64,000 nucleotides of DNA from JADCCX01 sp051649305 (GCA_051649305.1 JBOFGV010000073.1:80798-144797), one strand, 5' to 3'. Shown: positions 1-11,875, counted from the stretch's first letter. The notes: generated by a model from the letters alone, not told the origin. A program made the numbers and translations.

Positions 1-580
1 CTTGGATGAGGCAGGAAAGGATGGCTGGCGGGGTCAACACGTTGACGATGTCCTTGCGGTCAAAACGCTCCGGTGTTGTGTACCCTGTGAAAGTCCAGCG
101 AAAGCGAGTCTCCCCTATGACGAGCCATGGTGACCCCTGATGCACAATCATGGTACCTGAAGGCAAAGTGTCTGCAGGCAAGGTATGCAGGCGCTTTTTC
201 CGATCTTCAAGACGCTCTGCGTGCAACTGTACGTCCATAACAGGCGCACGTGGAGATGGCTGGTTGCAAGCCCGCCCCCACGCAGCGGCAAAGGCATTGG
301 CATCGTCCCGGCGGCATTCAAAACAGGGGCGATGCCCGGCAGCGAGTGCTGCATATTCATCCGAAAAGAACAGCTCCGTGTAGCCCTTGCCCCAGACGGT
401 CCTGCGGCGATTCTTGAAGGCGAGACGACAGCATATCCATTGTTTTGAAGCGTAGGAGCGCCCCCGCACAGTGTGGCTCTCAACACAGTGGAATCGCCCG
501 CCCCTGTTGCCAAAGAGCGTACCGCGATCAGGTGTCGCAAAAAGACTGCCGAAAGGATCAACCCGGTTGGGAAGGGACAC
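1..580 (-). CDS. Conserved hypothetical protein with Ada-like cysteine motif, partial
   Basis: An open minus-strand frame begins at a GTG at 580-578, directly after the TAA stop of the upstream gene (584-586), and stays open to the window edge, so the C-terminus is missing. The product starts VSLPNRVDPFGSLF and continues with a glycine-rich GTLFGNRGGRFH stretch, a WICC cysteine pair and, about 30 residues later, the motif AALAAGHRPCFECRR. That last part resembles the zinc-binding N-terminal domain of Ada (xEALAAGFRPCKRC), so a Cys4 metal site is plausible. The C-terminal part visible here (LPSGTMIVHQGSPWLVIG and RWTFTGY) looks like a conserved domain I know only from uncharacterised alphaproteobacterial proteins. 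There is no clear Shine-Dalgarno; translation is probably coupled to the preceding gene. Function is not known; the Ada likeness is inference. Alternative starts cannot be excluded. Confidence 0.7.
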   Translation of the reverse strand, partial: MSLPNRVDPFGSLFATPDRGTLFGNRGGRFHCVESHTVRGRSYASKQWICCRLAFKNRRRTVWGKGYTELFFSDEYAALAAGHRPCFECRRDDANAFAAAWGRACNQPSPRAPVMDVQLHAERLEDRKKRLHTLPADTLPSGTMIVHQGSPWLVIGETRFRWTFTGYTTPERFDRKDIVNVLTPPAILSCLIQ

Positions 581-583
581 GGT

Positions 584-2674
584 TTAGCCGCGCGCAGTAC
601 GACCGCGCCCCTCGCGCAGCCATGTCAGTACGACACTGCCGAGCAGGAGCAGAAGCCCCAGGAAACCCAGCGCCATGGGCAAGAGCGAAGCACCCTTGAC
701 GCGGTAGGCCTCAGCCGGGCTGAGGCCTATGAAATCCGAGCCTGCAAAGCGGGTTGAGCCGCGCACATCGACAATGCGTGGAACGACAAAACTGCCCCGC
801 TCTTCCAGACGCCGCACGCTGCCGCCGGTTTGTTCGAGCAGAGGACGCAAAGGCTCCTCGGTGCTTGTCACCTCGCGAAACTCACGCGGATTGGCAGGGC
901 CCACATTGGCAAAGGCAACACGGTCTCCGTCCACCACACGGTGCAGACCAGAGCGGCGGGCTGTCATGGTGGTGCGCCACAGGCCGGGCTGCGCCTGCGA
1001 AAGCGAGAGTTTCATTTCCTCGCCGTCAGGACCAATCAGGCGCACATCGCTGACGGTTTCAGCCAATGTCTGGCGCTCGATGGTAAGGACACGACCACGT
1101 GCACTCGCCCGCAGCGCTTCCTCATCCAGCTCAGGTTCTTTCATCAGCCAGTGGGCGGTGCGGCGCAGGAGATCGATATACGGGCCGCCCTCGCCAAAGC
1201 CCCGCGCCCAGAGCCATGCATGGTCTGACATCAACTGCGCCACGCGGCCTTTCTGCACCCGGTTGAGCACCAGCAAGGGCATAGAATCAGCGCCCGACAT
1301 GATGGTGGCTCCGCTGGTTGCCTGCGAGTTGATGGTGCGGAACCATGGCGACCATTGCGGCTGCTGGGCATCCCAGCCCGGAAGCGCGCGTGTCACGGGG
1401 TGGCGTTCTCCCAATGCCGAAATACGCGGCAGGTAAGGCCGTTCAATCTGTCCGCCGGTTGGCCTTGCAGGCAAAATCTGCATCAGAGGCGTGGTAGCCA
1501 GACTGTCAGGCCCGGCAAACTCGCTGCCCGATGCCAGTAGCACAGCTCCGCCTTCACGCACATAGCGCGCTATGTTTTCAAAATAGGTCGATGGCAGAAT
1601 GCGCTGGTTGGCATAGCGATCAAAAATGATCAGGTCGAACTCCGCGATTTTCTGGATGAACAACTCGCGGGTTGGAAAGGCGATCAGCGCCAGTTCGGTG
1701 ATCGGCGTGCCGTCCTGTTTTTCAGGCGGGCGCAAAATGGTGAAATGCACCAGCTCCACGTTGCCATCGGACTTCAGAAGGTTGCGCCATGTGCGCTCAC
1801 CGGCATGGGGTTCGCCTGAAACGAGCAACACCTTCAGTTTGTCGCGCACACCTTCGATAGGCAGCACCGCGATGTTGTTGAGCGTTGTCATCTCATCGGG
1901 AACAGATTCAACCTCGACCTCGACAAGATTGGCACCGGCATTCTCGATACGGACTGGCAGACGCACGATCTGGCCCGGAGCCACGGCACGGCGCGCGATC
2001 ACCTGTCCACCACGGCGAACAACCAGTGACGCAGGCGGGCCAGCCGTGATACCGGCATCCACCACGCGGAAGGCCAGTTGTACATCCTTGCCGACAATAC
2101 CGAAGCGCGGACTTTCCACGACCTCCAAACGGCGATCCCGCTCTGACGCACGTCCCGTGATCAGTGCATGCATGGGAACCTGAAAGCCCAGCGCCCGGGT
2201 GTTGGCAGGGATATCATGCACGCGCCCGTCGGTGATGGCGATGACGCCAGCCATGCGCTCGGGCGGCACATCGCCCAGGCGGGTCTGCAGTGTTTCAAAG
2301 AGCCGCGTTCCATCCTGATCGGTGCCTGATTCCTCAACCTCAATGATACGGACATCCGTGCCGGGTCGCGATGCCAATTGGCGCTGCACATCGGCCAAAG
2401 CACGGTCTGTTTGCTCCTTGCGGTCGGACAGGAGCTGGCTGCCGCTTCTGTCGACAACAACAGCCACCACATCGTTCAGTTTGTCGCGGTCCAGCGTCAC
2501 GAGTGCGGGATTGGCGAGCGCCAGCAGCAGAAGCGCAAAGGCGAGCAAGCGCAACCAGCTGCCACGCCGACGTGCCATCAGTGCAAAGACGACGAGCAGT
2601 GCAGCGATAACCGCCAGCGCGATAATCACAGGCCAGGGCACAAAGGGAGAGAACGACAGATTGAACTTGTCCAT
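584..2674 (-). CDS. Membrane protein with VWA-like and glutaminase-like region (BatA/MoxR cluster)
   Basis: A 696-residue membrane protein. Two hydrophobic segments lie near the N-terminus (about residues 10-32 and 36-56), followed by a VWA-like strand with AVVVDRSGSQLLSD, in which the metal-site DxSxS motif is partly kept. A large soluble region follows and contains a segment (FDLIIFDRYANQRILP) typical of the glutamine-amidotransferase-like fold seen in these proteins. A final transmembrane helix lies at about 660-685. It starts 2 bases after the stop of the DUF4159 gene, so it is the fourth gene of the MoxR operon. Such proteins belong to the Bat-like sets that accompany MoxR AAA+ ATPases and are thought to work in envelope stress or in maturation of enzymes. 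The exact role is unknown. Confidence 0.85.
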   Translation of the reverse strand: MDKFNLSFSPFVPWPVIIALAVIAALLVVFALMARRRGSWLRLLAFALLLLALANPALVTLDRDKLNDVVAVVVDRSGSQLLSDRKEQTDRALADVQRQLASRPGTDVRIIEVEESGTDQDGTRLFETLQTRLGDVPPERMAGVIAITDGRVHDIPANTRALGFQVPMHALITGRASERDRRLEVVESPRFGIVGKDVQLAFRVVDAGITAGPPASLVVRRGGQVIARRAVAPGQIVRLPVRIENAGANLVEVEVESVPDEMTTLNNIAVLPIEGVRDKLKVLLVSGEPHAGERTWRNLLKSDGNVELVHFTILRPPEKQDGTPITELALIAFPTRELFIQKIAEFDLIIFDRYANQRILPSTYFENIARYVREGGAVLLASGSEFAGPDSLATTPLMQILPARPTGGQIERPYLPRISALGERHPVTRALPGWDAQQPQWSPWFRTINSQATSGATIMSGADSMPLLVLNRVQKGRVAQLMSDHAWLWARGFGEGGPYIDLLRRTAHWLMKEPELDEEALRASARGRVLTIERQTLAETVSDVRLIGPDGEEMKLSLSQAQPGLWRTTMTARRSGLHRVVDGDRVAFANVGPANPREFREVTSTEEPLRPLLEQTGGSVRRLEERGSFVVPRIVDVRGSTRFAGSDFIGLSPAEAYRVKGASLLPMALGFLGLLLLLGSVVLTWLREGRGRTARG

Positions 2675-2676
2675 CG

Positions 2677-5526
2677 CTATTGCCCCAGCCGTTCAAGCAG
2701 CGCAGGCACATGCACCTGATCCGCCTTGTAGTTGCCGGTCATGGCATACATCACGATGTTGATGCCGCCGCGCAGCGCCATCTCGCGCTGGCGGGCGTCA
2801 CCGGGCACCAGCGGGAAGCGTGGCTGGCCGCTGCGGTCCACCGCCCATGCGGCGGCCAGATCATTGCCAGTGATGATGATGGGAGACACGCGGTCTCCCG
2901 CTTGCGCGGGGCGTGTGCGGTCCTGATCCTGATTGCGTTGCAGCACCTCGATCCAGACACGGCCACTGGCATAGCGCCCAACAAAGTTCTCGAGAATATA
3001 GAAGGTTTTGGTGATCACATGATCCCGCGGCAAGGGCTCAAGGTCCGGCACATCAATGGACGCAAGGATGCGGCGCATCAGCTGCGTTTCAGGCGTCACA
3101 GTGTTGCCCCCGGCATTGTTGAGCGCATCGCGCGTATCAAAAATCACCGTGCCGCCGTTCTTCATATAGGTGTCGATGCGGCGGATGGCGGCTTCGGAAG
3201 GTGGTGCGCGACCGGCGACCATCGGCCAGTAAAGAAGCGGATAAAACGCCATCTCGTCGCGCGATGGATCAATGCCAATGGGTTCACCGGGATCAAAGGC
3301 CGTGCGCGTGGACAAGGCACGCGACAGGCCCTGCAGGCCCTGACGGCTGACCTCATCCACCGCGCGATCCCCCGTGATCACATAGGCGAGACGGGCGGAA
3401 AGCGCTGATTCAATATCATCCGCCCGGAACGAGGGGATTTTGTCGGCAGGCGCGGCAGCCGCAGGTGGCGTTGCCGTCTGCGCTGATGCCTCAGGTGTGA
3501 AGCCGCCGATCATAACAACAGCCAGAAGAGCGGCCGTTGCGGCGGCTTTCGCTCTGCTGCCAAAGCGCGAGAATGCGCCGGACATCAGCAGCGACACAAA
3601 TGCATCCACAATGAACAGGATGACGATCATCACCAGCAGCGAGGGCCGCAGATCAAACGGCGGGCGGGTTTGCAAAGGCCGGGTTGCCACGCCCTGAAGC
3701 TGCAGCGGCGCAAGCACTGTTTCCGCCGTGGTGGCGTTCACGGATACGGGCGCATCCACATTGCCATAAAGGCCGGGGGGATGGCGCTGCGTTGCCGCAC
3801 CCACAAAATTGCGCGGCAGGGATTCCGCCTCGGGCGTTGGCTTCTGGAACACCCCAAAGCCATCCAGAATGGTGACAGGAGCCAGCAAGGTATCCTCGCG
3901 TTTTTGTCCGTCTTTTGCAGCATCTGTTTGCTCGCCGCCCACATTTGCCAGATTGGAAAGGCGGAACAATGTTTCAACAAAGCTGCCGGAAAGCGGCATC
4001 GAGGACCATGCCGTATCCGCTGTTACATGAACAAGAGCAACGACGCCCTTGCCGCGCCGCTCGCCGGTGATGAGGGGTGTGCCGTCTTCAAGCGCTGCCC
4101 AGGTCTTTTCAGCAAGACCGGCATCAGGCTCGGCCAGCACCTGCTGTGTCACAGTCACATCGGCTGGCACGCGCATGCCGCTGAAAGGACCGTTCTCGGC
4201 AAAGCTCGCCAGTTTCTTGGGCGTATCCCACGAGAGAGCCCCACCCATGACACGCTCGCTTCGGCGCAGGCGCACCGGCAGCAGCGTATCGGTTGGGGCT
4301 GCAACCCGGCGGCTGGCAAAGCGGATAAGCACGCCGCCATTATCGACAAAGGCGCGCACACGGTCGAGTGTTGGTCCGGTCAGATTGCCGATATCAGTCA
4401 TGACAAGCACCGCAGCGCCATCATCCAGAAGGCGCGCCACGGGATTGGCCGTACCACGGGGAACCTCGCGCACATCGGCCAGAGGCCCAAGGGCGCGCAA
4501 GATGAAATAAGAGGGTGCCAGCAGCGGTTGCGCATTGTCCGGGCTTTCGCCAGTCACGATGCCCACACGGCGGCGCTTGTTGCGGCCATCAAGCAGCGAC
4601 ACAGCGCCAGCGGAAGCAACTTGCGGCATATCGATGCGCGCGATTTCATTGCGCATCTCGAGGGGAACTTCAAAGCGGGCGGTGGTGGTTTTTGCGGCTG
4701 ATTCAAACTGGAAGCGGCTTTCCGCCAAAGGACGGCCACGGCTATCAAGGGCGCGCAACACGCCGTTGGAAACCGGGTTGGAGCCGTCAGCCGTCGCCGC
4801 GCGCAGGACCTGAATGGTCATCGCATCAGGCAGATTGCGGGGTGCTGCCAAGGCCACAGCATTGGGAGAATCGGCCACAAAAACCGCGATCCTGTCAGCG
4901 CGGCCACTCGCCAGACGCGGCAGGATATCGGCATCATCCAGCACGGAAATGCCGTCGCTCACCCATGCAACGGAGCCCTCGGCATTGCGCTCCAGAAAGC
5001 TCGTGACAGCCGCTTCATGCCGCTTGCGGTCAATGGAATGCGGATGCGGCCTCAGGCTGCGCAACTGATCAATGGCCCGCACCGATGTGGTCGGGATAAT
5101 CTCGGATGGTTCCTCTGCCGTGGTTCTGAGCGCAACGGGACGCCCAGCGGCTCCCGCTGTTTCCATGAGGGATTGCGCCCGCTCGCTCATCAGTTTCCAC
5201 TGCGGCGCAGCCGACCAGCTGTTGTCGATCATCACCAGCAGAGGACCGCGCCCTGTGCGGCTTTCAGGGTCCGGATTCCACAACGGCCCAGCCATGGCGA
5301 GGATGACGAGCGCTGCCAGAAGCAGGCGCAGCAGAAGCAGCCACCATGGCGTGTGCGCCGGTGTTTCTTCCTTGCGCTCCATATCACGCACGATGGCTAG
5401 CGTCGGCAAAACCGCGCGCGCAGGCGGTGGCGGCGTCATCTTCAGGAGCCAGTAGAGTACTGGTAGTGCTGCCAGCGCGGTCAGCACCAGAGGAATGGTG
5501 AACGCAAGTGGAAAGGCCGGGATCAT
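2677..5526 (-). CDS. DUF4159 protein with BatA-like N-terminus
   Basis: A 949-residue protein. The N-terminus has the aerotolerance-regulator (BatA) layout: a membrane helix at about 8-28, a proline-rich link (MTPPPPARAVLPT) and a second helix at about 60-80. A VWA-like stretch with LLVMIDNSWSAA follows, in which the usual DxSxS metal motif is only partly present. A further helix (LLVMIVILFIVDAFVSLLMS) near residue 640 precedes the C-terminal DUF4159 domain (about 735-949), which carries YPLLYWPMVAGRAPPSEAAI. Its start codon overlaps the stop of the DUF58 gene (ATGA). Known for the family: co-occurrence with MoxR and DUF58 proteins. A structural or adaptor role at the membrane is inferred. 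Confidence 0.9.
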   Translation of the reverse strand: MIPAFPLAFTIPLVLTALAALPVLYWLLKMTPPPPARAVLPTLAIVRDMERKEETPAHTPWWLLLLRLLLAALVILAMAGPLWNPDPESRTGRGPLLVMIDNSWSAAPQWKLMSERAQSLMETAGAAGRPVALRTTAEEPSEIIPTTSVRAIDQLRSLRPHPHSIDRKRHEAAVTSFLERNAEGSVAWVSDGISVLDDADILPRLASGRADRIAVFVADSPNAVALAAPRNLPDAMTIQVLRAATADGSNPVSNGVLRALDSRGRPLAESRFQFESAAKTTTARFEVPLEMRNEIARIDMPQVASAGAVSLLDGRNKRRRVGIVTGESPDNAQPLLAPSYFILRALGPLADVREVPRGTANPVARLLDDGAAVLVMTDIGNLTGPTLDRVRAFVDNGGVLIRFASRRVAAPTDTLLPVRLRRSERVMGGALSWDTPKKLASFAENGPFSGMRVPADVTVTQQVLAEPDAGLAEKTWAALEDGTPLITGERRGKGVVALVHVTADTAWSSMPLSGSFVETLFRLSNLANVGGEQTDAAKDGQKREDTLLAPVTILDGFGVFQKPTPEAESLPRNFVGAATQRHPPGLYGNVDAPVSVNATTAETVLAPLQLQGVATRPLQTRPPFDLRPSLLVMIVILFIVDAFVSLLMSGAFSRFGSRAKAAATAALLAVVMIGGFTPEASAQTATPPAAAAPADKIPSFRADDIESALSARLAYVITGDRAVDEVSRQGLQGLSRALSTRTAFDPGEPIGIDPSRDEMAFYPLLYWPMVAGRAPPSEAAIRRIDTYMKNGGTVIFDTRDALNNAGGNTVTPETQLMRRILASIDVPDLEPLPRDHVITKTFYILENFVGRYASGRVWIEVLQRNQDQDRTRPAQAGDRVSPIIITGNDLAAAWAVDRSGQPRFPLVPGDARQREMALRGGINIVMYAMTGNYKADQVHVPALLERLGQ

Positions 5527-6440
5527 GCCGTTCCTCCCGCTGCTGTGCCTTGGGAGATGGCCATGCTCAGGTGCAGAAGACAGGCGCTTGCCGGCTTGTC
5601 GGTGGCGTGGCTTGTCACGCTCCAGCCGATGCTGGCGGCCAGTCGCCGCACGCCTTCGCGGTGCGCTTCCATGCGCGTCTGGTAGGAGGTCGCGAGCTCG
5701 CTGGCTTCACCCGCCCGCAAGCGAAAGCCATCTTCAGGATCAATGAATTCTGTCTGGCCGGAGAACGGAAAACTATCTTCAGCTGGATCGCTGATGACGA
5801 CGAGATGCCCCCGCGCGCCGCGCCCGGCCAGTGCCTTGAGCTGCGCATCAAGGGTTACCAGCGGTGTGATGAAATCGCTGATCACAACGGCCTCGCTGCG
5901 TGGCGGCAAACCTTCCTGCGGCAGTGCCTGCCCAAAATCGGGACGCATGACCATCGCCTCGGCCAGTCGCTCGATGATGCGGCGGGAGGCGATGGGCGGT
6001 GTTGCTCCCATCAGGCCCACACGTTCACCGCCCCGCACCAGCATGTCCGCCGCTGCAAGGCCAATGACAACGGCGCGGTCGCCCTTGGATTCCATCGCTA
6101 GCGACGAACGATAGTCCATGGAGAGCGAGCGATCGACGTAGAGCCAGACGGATTGTGCCGCTTCCCACTCGCGTTCGCGCACATAAAGCCTGTCATCACG
6201 GGCCGAGCGCCGCCAGTCTACCCGGTGGGCGGCTTCCCCGCTCATGAAGGGCCTGAACTGCCAGAAGGTTTCGCCCTGTCCGGCCCTGCGCCGTCCGTGC
6301 ACGCCCGCCGTTACGCTGGCGGCCGCCCGGCGTGCATCAGCGGAAAGCCGCGCCATGGAAGCGGCCAGCCCCTGCGCAGACTGGCGCTGGCCTGATCCTC
6401 CCAGACGTTCCTTGCTTTCCGTGAGCCGGGTGCCGAACAC
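5523..6440 (-). CDS. DUF58 domain-containing protein
   Basis: A 305-residue soluble protein with the DUF58 signature: FWQFRPFMSGEAAHRVDWRR followed by a run of basic residues and LYVREREWE, then the VWA-like strand SVWLYVDRSLSMDY with a conserved DxSxS-type motif. DUF58 proteins are the standard partners of MoxR AAA+ ATPases. The gene lies 8 bases after the moxR stop and overlaps the next gene by 4 bases, so all four genes of the cluster are translated together. The exact substrate of this MoxR system is not evident from the sequence. In other bacteria these sets act as chaperones for metalloenzyme assembly or in stress tolerance. Confidence 0.92.
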   Translation of the reverse strand: MFGTRLTESKERLGGSGQRQSAQGLAASMARLSADARRAAASVTAGVHGRRRAGQGETFWQFRPFMSGEAAHRVDWRRSARDDRLYVREREWEAAQSVWLYVDRSLSMDYRSSLAMESKGDRAVVIGLAAADMLVRGGERVGLMGATPPIASRRIIERLAEAMVMRPDFGQALPQEGLPPRSEAVVISDFITPLVTLDAQLKALAGRGARGHLVVISDPAEDSFPFSGQTEFIDPEDGFRLRAGEASELATSYQTRMEAHREGVRRLAASIGWSVTSHATDKPASACLLHLSMAISQGTAAGGTA

Positions 6441-6448
6441 TGTGCGGA

Positions 6449-7456
6449 TTATCCCAGACGCTCGGTCAAACGGGAGATGACAGCCTTGACGCTGTCGCCT
6501 TCCGCGCGCGCAGCAAAGGTCAGCGCCATGCGGTGCTTGAGGATGGGTTCCGCCAGCGCCTTCACGTCATCAACCGAAGGGGCCAACCGCCCATCGAGCA
6601 AGGCCCGCGCACGGGTGGCCAGCATAAGCGACTGGCTGGCGCGCGGGCCGGGACCCCAGGCCAGTTTCTCGCCAATGGCCTTGTCGCCGGTTCCAGGGCG
6701 GGCAGCGCGGACCAGATCGAGAATGGCATCGACCACCTTTTCGCCCACCGGCAAGCGGCGGACAAGACGCTGGGCTGTCAGCAGTTCATCTGTCGTCAGC
6801 ACAGCCTTGGCCTTGGTCTCGGTTGTACCTGTGGTTTCCAGCATCATGCGCTTTTCAGCATCACGACCGGGAAAATCCACATCGATCTGCATCAGAAAGC
6901 GGTCAAGCTGCGCCTCGGGCAGGGGATAGGTGCCTTCCTGCTCGATGGGGTTTTGCGTCGCCAGCACATGAAACGGCTTGGGCAGATCATAACGCTCGCC
7001 AGCCACCGTGACGTGATATTCCTGCATGGCCTGCAACAGGGCAGACTGCGTGCGCGGGCTGGCGCGGTTGATTTCATCGGCCATCAAGAGCTGCGCGAAG
7101 ATTGGCCCCTTGATGAAGCGGAAAGAGCGCTTGCCACCGGCGTTTTCATCCAGAATTTCTGTGCCAAGAATATCAGACGGCATCAAATCCGGTGTGAACT
7201 GCACGCGCCGCGCATCAAGCCCCAGCACTGTGCCCAGTGTTTCCACCAGCTTGGTCTTGGCAAGGCCGGGAACACCGACGAGCAATCCATGGCCGCCTGC
7301 CAGAATCGTGACCAGAACCCGCTCGACCACCGCCTCCTGACCAAAAATCACGGAACCAATGGCGGCCTTGGCTTTTGTCAGGTTTTCTGCGGCGGTTTCC
7401 GCAGCTTTTTCTGCAAAAGCGGCCAGATCGTCGGTCTGTTTGTCGACTGCGCTCAC
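6449..7456 (-). CDS. moxR: MoxR family AAA+ ATPase
   Basis: First gene of the four-gene minus-strand cluster. I chose the GTG at 7456 as start because ACGGAG sits 6 bases upstream and the resulting 335 residues fit the family; an in-frame extension reaching 7549 exists but has no ribosome site. The MoxR-type Walker A reads GVPGLAKTKL, Walker B is in LLMADEINRASPRTQSALLQ, and sensor 1 lies in HVLATQNPIEQEGTYPLPEA. The C-terminal AAA lid (TDELLTAQRLVRRLPVGEKV onward) is complete. MoxR ATPases remodel partner proteins, usually with DUF58 and VWA proteins encoded beside them, as here. Which client protein is served is not visible. Confidence 0.93.
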   Translation of the reverse strand: MSAVDKQTDDLAAFAEKAAETAAENLTKAKAAIGSVIFGQEAVVERVLVTILAGGHGLLVGVPGLAKTKLVETLGTVLGLDARRVQFTPDLMPSDILGTEILDENAGGKRSFRFIKGPIFAQLLMADEINRASPRTQSALLQAMQEYHVTVAGERYDLPKPFHVLATQNPIEQEGTYPLPEAQLDRFLMQIDVDFPGRDAEKRMMLETTGTTETKAKAVLTTDELLTAQRLVRRLPVGEKVVDAILDLVRAARPGTGDKAIGEKLAWGPGPRASQSLMLATRARALLDGRLAPSVDDVKALAEPILKHRMALTFAARAEGDSVKAVISRLTERLG

Positions 7457-7823
7457 ATCATGCTCCGTATCAATTAAACCGCGCGGGCGCATCCGCATGC
7501 GTCGCTCTGAATGGCAGTGTGACGCAATCCACAGCAATGACAACCACATGCTTCAATAAAATAATTCAGCTGATCCCACTTTCATGTGATCAACTGTTTT
7601 CAGAACGGGAAATGATGGTTTCTTCGTGGCAAGGGAAAGGTCATTTCCCTTTGACTGCCAGCTATTCACGGCCACCGGCATGCAGCGCCACCGTGTTCTT
7701 GCGGCGATCAGTTGTGAGACAGAGTACCGTTCCATGTATTCCGACATGATGAGCTGCACCGCCCTTTGACACTCTCGCGAAACCTCGAATATTGTACAGT
7801 CCATCGCTGGAGAATGTAGTCGT
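7457..7823. other. Intergenic region between divergent moxR and ClpP-like gene
   Basis: 367 bases hold the divergent promoters of moxR and of the ClpP-like gene. Apart from a short relic of a Clp ATPase on the minus strand (listed separately) I see no intact gene. The upstream neighbourhood of the ClpP-like gene has no clear consensus promoter that I can defend. Confidence 0.5.
7697..7762 (-). pseudogene. Fragment of a Clp/Hsp100 ATPase gene
   Basis: Read on the minus strand this stretch encodes VQLIMSEYMERYSVSQLIAA, which matches the ClpA/ClpB second-AAA segment (RIDMSEYMEKHSVARLIGA in the ClpB of this window). The nucleotide string for MSEYM is also shared with clpB at about 9823-9840. Similarity stops after about 22 codons and the flanking frame does not look like Clp, so this is a relic rather than a gene. 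It lies in the moxR/ClpP-like intergenic region. Confidence 0.5.
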
Positions 7824-9095
7824 ATGCGGGCGGTTGTTGCATTCATTGTGCTTCTTGCGGGTGGGGCAGCGGCCTGCGCCCAGCAAGCACCGCAACCAAA
7901 ACCGCAGCCCATGCAAATCATGGTCGTTCGTGGTGCCGGGGAAGCCTGCGAACCCAATTGTCCTGAGTGGATATCCGCGCAGGGCGCAATCACGCGTGAT
8001 ACACCTGCCCAGTTGCAACGGGTTCTGGCCACGCTCCGCGGGCGCAAGCTTCCCGTCATCATCCAGTCCACCGGGGGTCACGTCGATGCAGGCCTCAGAA
8101 TGGGCCGCATGATCCGCGCAGCTGGACTAACAGCTGCTGTTGGAAGCAGCACGTTGCCTGAGCCCTGCAAGGCAAACGACAGTGCCTGCTTACGGGAGCG
8201 GCGGGCAAAACCTGTGCGCGGCAACTTTAAACTGCGCCGCGCCTATTGCGCCTCGGCCTGCACCTACATGCTCGCAGGTGGTATCCGCCGTATCGTCCAT
8301 CCTGATGCACTGCTCGGTGTTCATCGCGTCAAACACACGAGGACCCACCACAAGATCTATCGACGCTACTTCGTGCAGAAGCGCATGGTCAACGGACGCA
8401 TGGTGGAGGTGAGCCGCCGGTTGATTTCAGAGAAGACGATCACAGGAAAGACTGTCACCGTAGACACAGGGCCAGAGGCTGCGGTCAACAAGACTCTGGA
8501 GCGCCATTTTCAGACCATGGGACTTGCTCCGGAATTTCATGCGCTTACGGTGGCTACACCGGCCGATACCCTCCGGTACCTGACACCGGGCGAAAGCCGT
8601 AGTCACCGGATTGCGACGGACATGACCGAATTTTTCAGCGCCCTGGGCTTTGATAGCACCAATCCATTCTTCAGCACGCCATCTCGTCCAACGGCCTATC
8701 TCGGCTACAAGCCGATGGGGACCTACGATGGCGGCAACACCATGATGGAGTTTTTCTTCGATCCGACCCGGGGTGACCATATCACAATCAACCTGATGCA
8801 AGGCACGAAGCGGTTGAATAGCAGTCATCTCCGCCTCTCGGCATTCTCGCGCCCCGACTTTGTCGCCATAGCAGTAGCAGAGGAGCAATCACCCTCTGGG
8901 CCTTTGCAGTTTCACCTGCCCCATAATGCCTTCTGCAACCTCAGGCCGATGCACTCGCTCACAGTCACCATCATGGCCAAGGAAGCCGGGCCAACGGTCG
9001 CCCCCCTCTGGACGCGTTCCGGCACCAGCGCTGATCTTCTGCCGTTAGCCGGTCTGCAAAGCGCAATCTGCACAAGGAAGAACTGGGAACCCTAA
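7824..9095 (+). CDS. Secreted ClpP-like (COG3904-type) periplasmic protein
   Basis: A 423-residue protein with a signal peptide (MRAVVAFIVLLAGGAAACAQ). The Cys after AAA suggests a possible weak lipobox. The first half has the ClpP/crotonase-like fold of predicted periplasmic proteins: GPEWISAQGAI-like start (CPEWISAQGAITRDT), an oxyanion-type glycine motif in STGGHVDAGLRMGRMIRAAG, and the nucleophile-region motif YCASACTYMLAGG. The second half (about 270-423) is a less conserved domain with no family I can name. Family members are assumed to be serine peptidases or their inactive relatives in the cell envelope. The gene stands alone, ends 21 bases before the convergent clpB stop and diverges from moxR. 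Confidence 0.8.
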   Translation: MRAVVAFIVLLAGGAAACAQQAPQPKPQPMQIMVVRGAGEACEPNCPEWISAQGAITRDTPAQLQRVLATLRGRKLPVIIQSTGGHVDAGLRMGRMIRAAGLTAAVGSSTLPEPCKANDSACLRERRAKPVRGNFKLRRAYCASACTYMLAGGIRRIVHPDALLGVHRVKHTRTHHKIYRRYFVQKRMVNGRMVEVSRRLISEKTITGKTVTVDTGPEAAVNKTLERHFQTMGLAPEFHALTVATPADTLRYLTPGESRSHRIATDMTEFFSALGFDSTNPFFSTPSRPTAYLGYKPMGTYDGGNTMMEFFFDPTRGDHITINLMQGTKRLNSSHLRLSAFSRPDFVAIAVAEEQSPSGPLQFHLPHNAFCNLRPMHSLTVTIMAKEAGPTVAPLWTRSGTSADLLPLAGLQSAICTRKNWEP

Positions 9096-9116
9096 AGTGT
9101 TGCCCGCGGGAAGTGA

Positions 9117-11732
<2,616 letters not shown>

Positions 11733-11810
11733 GTCTGGCTTCCCTCATGCGGCGAAGAATGGACACCGGATCCCTGAAAGGCAATCTGGCTGGAGACGAA
11801 TGTAGGTTCG

Positions 11811-11830
11811 CCCTTTCGATTGTGAAAGGG
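11811..11830. promoter_or_regulatory. Perfect inverted repeat in the clpB/DUF2293 divergent region
   Basis: CCCTTTC-GATTGT-GAAAGGG is a perfect 7-base stem with a 6-base loop, 79 bases upstream of clpB and 45 bases upstream of the divergent gene. It is not a CIRCE element. It could be an operator or a structured part of the leader; there is no T tract to make it a terminator. Confidence 0.35.
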
Positions 11831-11875
11831 GTATGTGACATTGCTTATCATCGAGACTTTCCGCCAGATTGATTC

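Noticed and set aside
3670..4701. 343-residue plus-strand frame opposite the DUF4159 gene
   Set aside because: Antisense shadow, no ribosome site, no domain.
6533..7477. 314-residue plus-strand frame opposite moxR
   Set aside because: Antisense shadow of a conserved AAA+ gene.
7553..8071. 172-residue minus-strand frame overlapping the ClpP-like gene
   Set aside because: Only the short Clp-derived stretch inside it has homology; the rest overlaps a better supported plus-strand gene. Kept only as a fragment.
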